Positions 15,765 to 17,893 of a stretch of DNA of 17,893 bases are shown here, piece by piece; the stretch's first letter is position 1; each line of letters starts with the position of its first letter. This DNA comes from Spirochaetia bacterium (GTDB lineage: Bacteria; Spirochaetota; Spirochaetia; Treponematales; Breznakiellaceae). A model generated the notes under the pieces. It did not search any database and was not told the origin of the DNA. It was given only the letters and a program-made list of their open reading frames with translations. The stretch lies in NCBI GenBank assembly GCA_025997655.1, contig BNUW01000040.1, positions 1 through 17,893 of the forward strand, in the 5' to 3' direction. Position numbers and translations under genes: made by a program.

Positions 15765-16862
15765 ATGGTGGCAAAACCTGTTCTGTTAAGAATCTGCCTC
15801 GTCTTTGTCATCCTGCTCGCCCTTCCTATTCGGACCGAAGCCCAGATAGTGGAGTGGATGGAACAGCCTTTTTTCATTAAGGGGATGGCCCAGTATTACC
15901 TCTTTCCTGCCAATGCACCCTTTGATTTTTGGTCATATTTGAAACCGGAACCGGCCTTTCGCGCCGCCCTGGGATATGAATGGCGGCAATTCGCCTTTTC
16001 CCTGGAATCCGGCTATACCCATTTTGCGGGAATAGATCCCTACCGGATGTATGTTGAGGACCTTCACCTCCTTCCCCTGCTGTTCAAGTTTGGCTATACC
16101 TTCCTCCTTCCCAAGGGGTTTGGGATACAACCGGAAGTGGGGGCCGGCGCCATACTCTACAAAGTCTACCACTATCCAACAGAAAAGGATTGGCTGGAGG
16201 GCAGCCTAAAGGAAACCTTTGCCCAGAATTTGATAGCCGCCCTTCGGCTTAATCTGGTGTGGGAAATTTACCGGGTCCCCGTCCTCCGTCTCCATATTGG
16301 AGGCGGGGTGGACATGATTCCGGAAGCCGAAGGGCTCTTTTTTATACCCGCCGTCGAGGCGGGTCTTACCTTTAAGCCCCGCCTGCCCCGGCGTATTCCG
16401 GTACGGCCCGTCTCTCAGCCAATGATACCGACGCTGCCCACGCTTCAGGCCGCCCTTAAAAATGTTAAGGACATCGCCATTGAAGAAGTTCCACAGGGCA
16501 TAAAACTAACTGTCTGGAACATCCATTTTATTGACGGGAAGGATCAGATCGTGCCTGCCGACTACCCCCGGCTGGTGACGATAGCCAATGCGATCAAGCA
16601 GGTTCCGGTGAGCCGTAAAATTCAGGTGGAGGGCCATGTCGCCGCCGAGGGCCGTCCTGGGGAGGAAATGGATCTGTCCTTCTGGCGGGGACAGGTCATA
16701 TTGGAGGCCCTTAGCAGCCAGAACATAGCGGATAAACGCATTTATTTCCGGCCCTGGGGCGGCCTGAAACCCCTGATGAGCAACGCCACCGCAGAAGGCC
16801 GCTACGAAAACAACCGGGCGGAGATTACCCTGCTGAACGAAGGGGAGGATTGGATACAATGA
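15765..16862 (+). CDS. OmpA-like outer-membrane protein with N-terminal beta-barrel
   Basis: This 365-aa protein has a signal peptide at 1-26 (cleavage likely after TEA). Residues about 30-205 are rich in aromatic, alternating beta-strand segments (LGYEWRQFAFSLESGYTHF, FGIQPEVGAGAILYKVYHY), consistent with an outer-membrane barrel. A proline-rich linker (206-226) leads to an OmpA-type C-terminal domain at about 245-358: IQVEGHVAAEG (286-296), LSFWRGQ (304-310), and NATAEGRYENNRAEITLL (340-357), which matches the family ending NxTxeGRaxNRRVEI. Arg308, the conserved peptidoglycan-binding arginine, is present, but the aspartate of the usual GHTD motif is Ala293. That could reflect a non-diaminopimelate wall (treponemes use ornithine) or a lost wall contact. 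It probably links outer membrane and cell wall. The stop overlaps the next lipoprotein's start (ATGA), suggesting a two-gene envelope operon. A mirror copy lies at 1032-2129. Confidence 0.82.
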   Translation: MVAKPVLLRICLVFVILLALPIRTEAQIVEWMEQPFFIKGMAQYYLFPANAPFDFWSYLKPEPAFRAALGYEWRQFAFSLESGYTHFAGIDPYRMYVEDLHLLPLLFKFGYTFLLPKGFGIQPEVGAGAILYKVYHYPTEKDWLEGSLKETFAQNLIAALRLNLVWEIYRVPVLRLHIGGGVDMIPEAEGLFFIPAVEAGLTFKPRLPRRIPVRPVSQPMIPTLPTLQAALKNVKDIAIEEVPQGIKLTVWNIHFIDGKDQIVPADYPRLVTIANAIKQVPVSRKIQVEGHVAAEGRPGEEMDLSFWRGQVILEALSSQNIADKRIYFRPWGGLKPLMSNATAEGRYENNRAEITLLNEGEDWIQ

Positions 16863-17893
16863 AAACCAAATCTGCGTTACTACTACTGCTTGCCCTAGGC
16901 CTGTCCCTGACGCGGTGCAATAATATTATCCACGACCTTGTCCCCTGGGATGCTCCCCATCCTAACCCGACGGTCACCACCATCGGTCCGCAGAGCCTTC
17001 CGGTTGTCGCCGGTACCCCCGGCAGCGCAAACTATGCGGTAACAACGACCGGCATCACCGGTGCAAAGACCGTAACGCTTGAGTGGTTTAGCGATACTGC
17101 CGGGGTGACTCCCGCAGCTCCGCCCCCCGGTGTAAATTTCCAATCGCCGGTAACCTTTTCCACAGACCCTGCGACCCCTGCATACCTCACGCTCACCACC
17201 ACGGCGGCAACCCCCTACGACGTCTATTACTTCCGGGTCGTCGTTGGCGATTTGCCGAATGTCGGCAGCCTGACATCTGTGGGGGTCGGGCAGCTCCAGG
17301 TGGACACGCCGCTTCCGGTATTCAAAGCAGCCGTCGTTGACGGGGTAAGCCTGGTGATTGAAATTACCGAGCCGGTCACCGGTACGCCTGATCCGTCCGA
17401 TTTTACCGTGAGCGGCATAGCGGGCAATCCGTCTGTAACTACCGTGCTGGTGAACGGGGCGACAATCACCTTGACCTTGTCCTCACCGGCGGCCTTTGGT
17501 GAAAACAACATAACGGTGACGTATATCCGGAATGCGGACAGCGCCAAACACCTGCTGGATGCGGACGACAATTTTACCGAATCATTTGTGAACAAGCCGG
17601 TTACCAACAATACCGGGGTCCCCAAAAGAGTTCTCAATATCAACCCGCAGGTCGGGACAATTTCGGCACGTGTAACGGGAAGCGCAAAGTTTGGGGTTTA
17701 TACCCAGGGTATCACGGGTGGAAAGACCGTAACGATTGAGTGGTTCAGCAATGCTTCCGGTACTATTCCCGGCGGCGTACCGGTAGATGTTAGTATTGTA
17801 TCGCCGGTTTCCTTTGTCGCAACACCCACGGATATCACCCTTACAACTACGAACGCTACGCCCGATGGAAAGTACTTCTTTAAAGTCTCCGTT
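16859..17893 (+). CDS. SwmB-type repeat lipoprotein, partial at 3' end
   Basis: 345 codons are open to the window edge. The start ATG overlaps the OmpA-like TGA and has a good ribosome-binding site (ggggagg, 16842-16848). The N-terminus MKTKSALLLLLALGLSLTRC gives a lipobox ending at Cys20 (LTRC), acceptable under relaxed spirochaetal rules. Residues about 59-130 and 281-345 are copies of one beta-rich repeat; both carry GITGxKTVTxEWFS, and a 46-base DNA stretch within them matches at 39 positions by hand count. Between them, about 154-247 resembles a SwmB-like domain (VDGVSLVIEITEPV ... NGATITLTLSSPAAFGENNITVTYI). Such Ig-like repeats are typical of surface proteins. It is probably exposed on or under the outer membrane with the OmpA-like partner. 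The C-terminus and total number of repeats are outside the window. A mirror copy lies at 1-1035. Confidence 0.8.
   Translation, partial: MKTKSALLLLLALGLSLTRCNNIIHDLVPWDAPHPNPTVTTIGPQSLPVVAGTPGSANYAVTTTGITGAKTVTLEWFSDTAGVTPAAPPPGVNFQSPVTFSTDPATPAYLTLTTTAATPYDVYYFRVVVGDLPNVGSLTSVGVGQLQVDTPLPVFKAAVVDGVSLVIEITEPVTGTPDPSDFTVSGIAGNPSVTTVLVNGATITLTLSSPAAFGENNITVTYIRNADSAKHLLDADDNFTESFVNKPVTNNTGVPKRVLNINPQVGTISARVTGSAKFGVYTQGITGGKTVTIEWFSNASGTIPGGVPVDVSIVSPVSFVATPTDITLTTTNATPDGKYFFKVSV

Larger units (their letters stand above)
8994..17893. repeat. Right arm of a giant inverted repeat
   Basis: This is the reverse complement of 1-8900. With the spacer it forms one continuous locus, because the NHL frame passes uninterrupted from the spacer into this arm. 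I treat 8901-17893 as the native orientation and the left arm as its folded-back copy. Confidence 0.97.

Noticed and set aside
1..17893. Composite transposon or inverted IS copies explaining the repeat
   Set aside because: No transposase frame, terminal repeats or target duplication is present, and the arms consist of ordinary housekeeping and envelope genes.

Overview
The window is one giant inverted repeat. Bases 1-8900 are the reverse complement of 8994-17893, with the two arms separated by a 93-base single-copy spacer at 8901-8993. Every gene therefore appears twice, at positions that sum to 17894, and the non-redundant content is about 9.0 kb (8901-17893). Both ends of the window stop at the same mirrored base, and the inner junction cuts an NHL-repeat gene in mid-frame. 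This looks more like a fold-back chimera (template switching during amplification or sequencing, or an assembly-graph fold-back) than a real chromosomal palindrome, although sequence alone cannot exclude a genuine inverted duplication.

Organism: most likely a spirochaete, perhaps a moderately GC-rich termite-gut-type Treponema relative. This is inferred from the style of the proteins: relaxed spirochaetal lipoboxes, a CsgG/LpoB-like lipoprotein, an OmpA-like outer-membrane protein lacking the aspartate used to bind diaminopimelate, and divergent but complete GpsA and Ffh. No rRNA or other phylogenetic marker is present, so the assignment is tentative.

Layout, read once along the right arm from the spacer outward: (i) an N-terminally truncated NHL beta-propeller protein (8864-9559, +); (ii) a 348-bp gap holding a strong stem-loop and a 135-bp nested symmetrical element with features of an integron attC site; (iii) a lipoprotein with a CsgG/LpoB-like C-terminal region; (iv) a 174-bp gap, then a tight pair of small genes resembling toxin-antitoxin antitoxins: a 58-aa CxxC protein and a 118-aa HigA-like protein with a shortened helix-turn-helix; (v) on the other strand, a compact housekeeping operon pepF-gpsA-ffh (M3 oligopeptidase, glycerol-3-phosphate dehydrogenase, SRP GTPase) with a 4-base overlap and a 4-base gap; (vi) divergent from pepF, an OmpA-like outer-membrane protein overlapping a SwmB-type repeat lipoprotein that runs off the window. 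The left arm holds the same genes in mirror image.

The housekeeping operon is GC-rich. The segment between ffh and the NHL gene is more AT-rich and looks like accessory DNA. No transposase, integrase, CRISPR array, rRNA or tRNA was seen. The points that deserve checking are the origin of the palindrome, the attC-like element, and the antitoxin-like pair abutting ffh.
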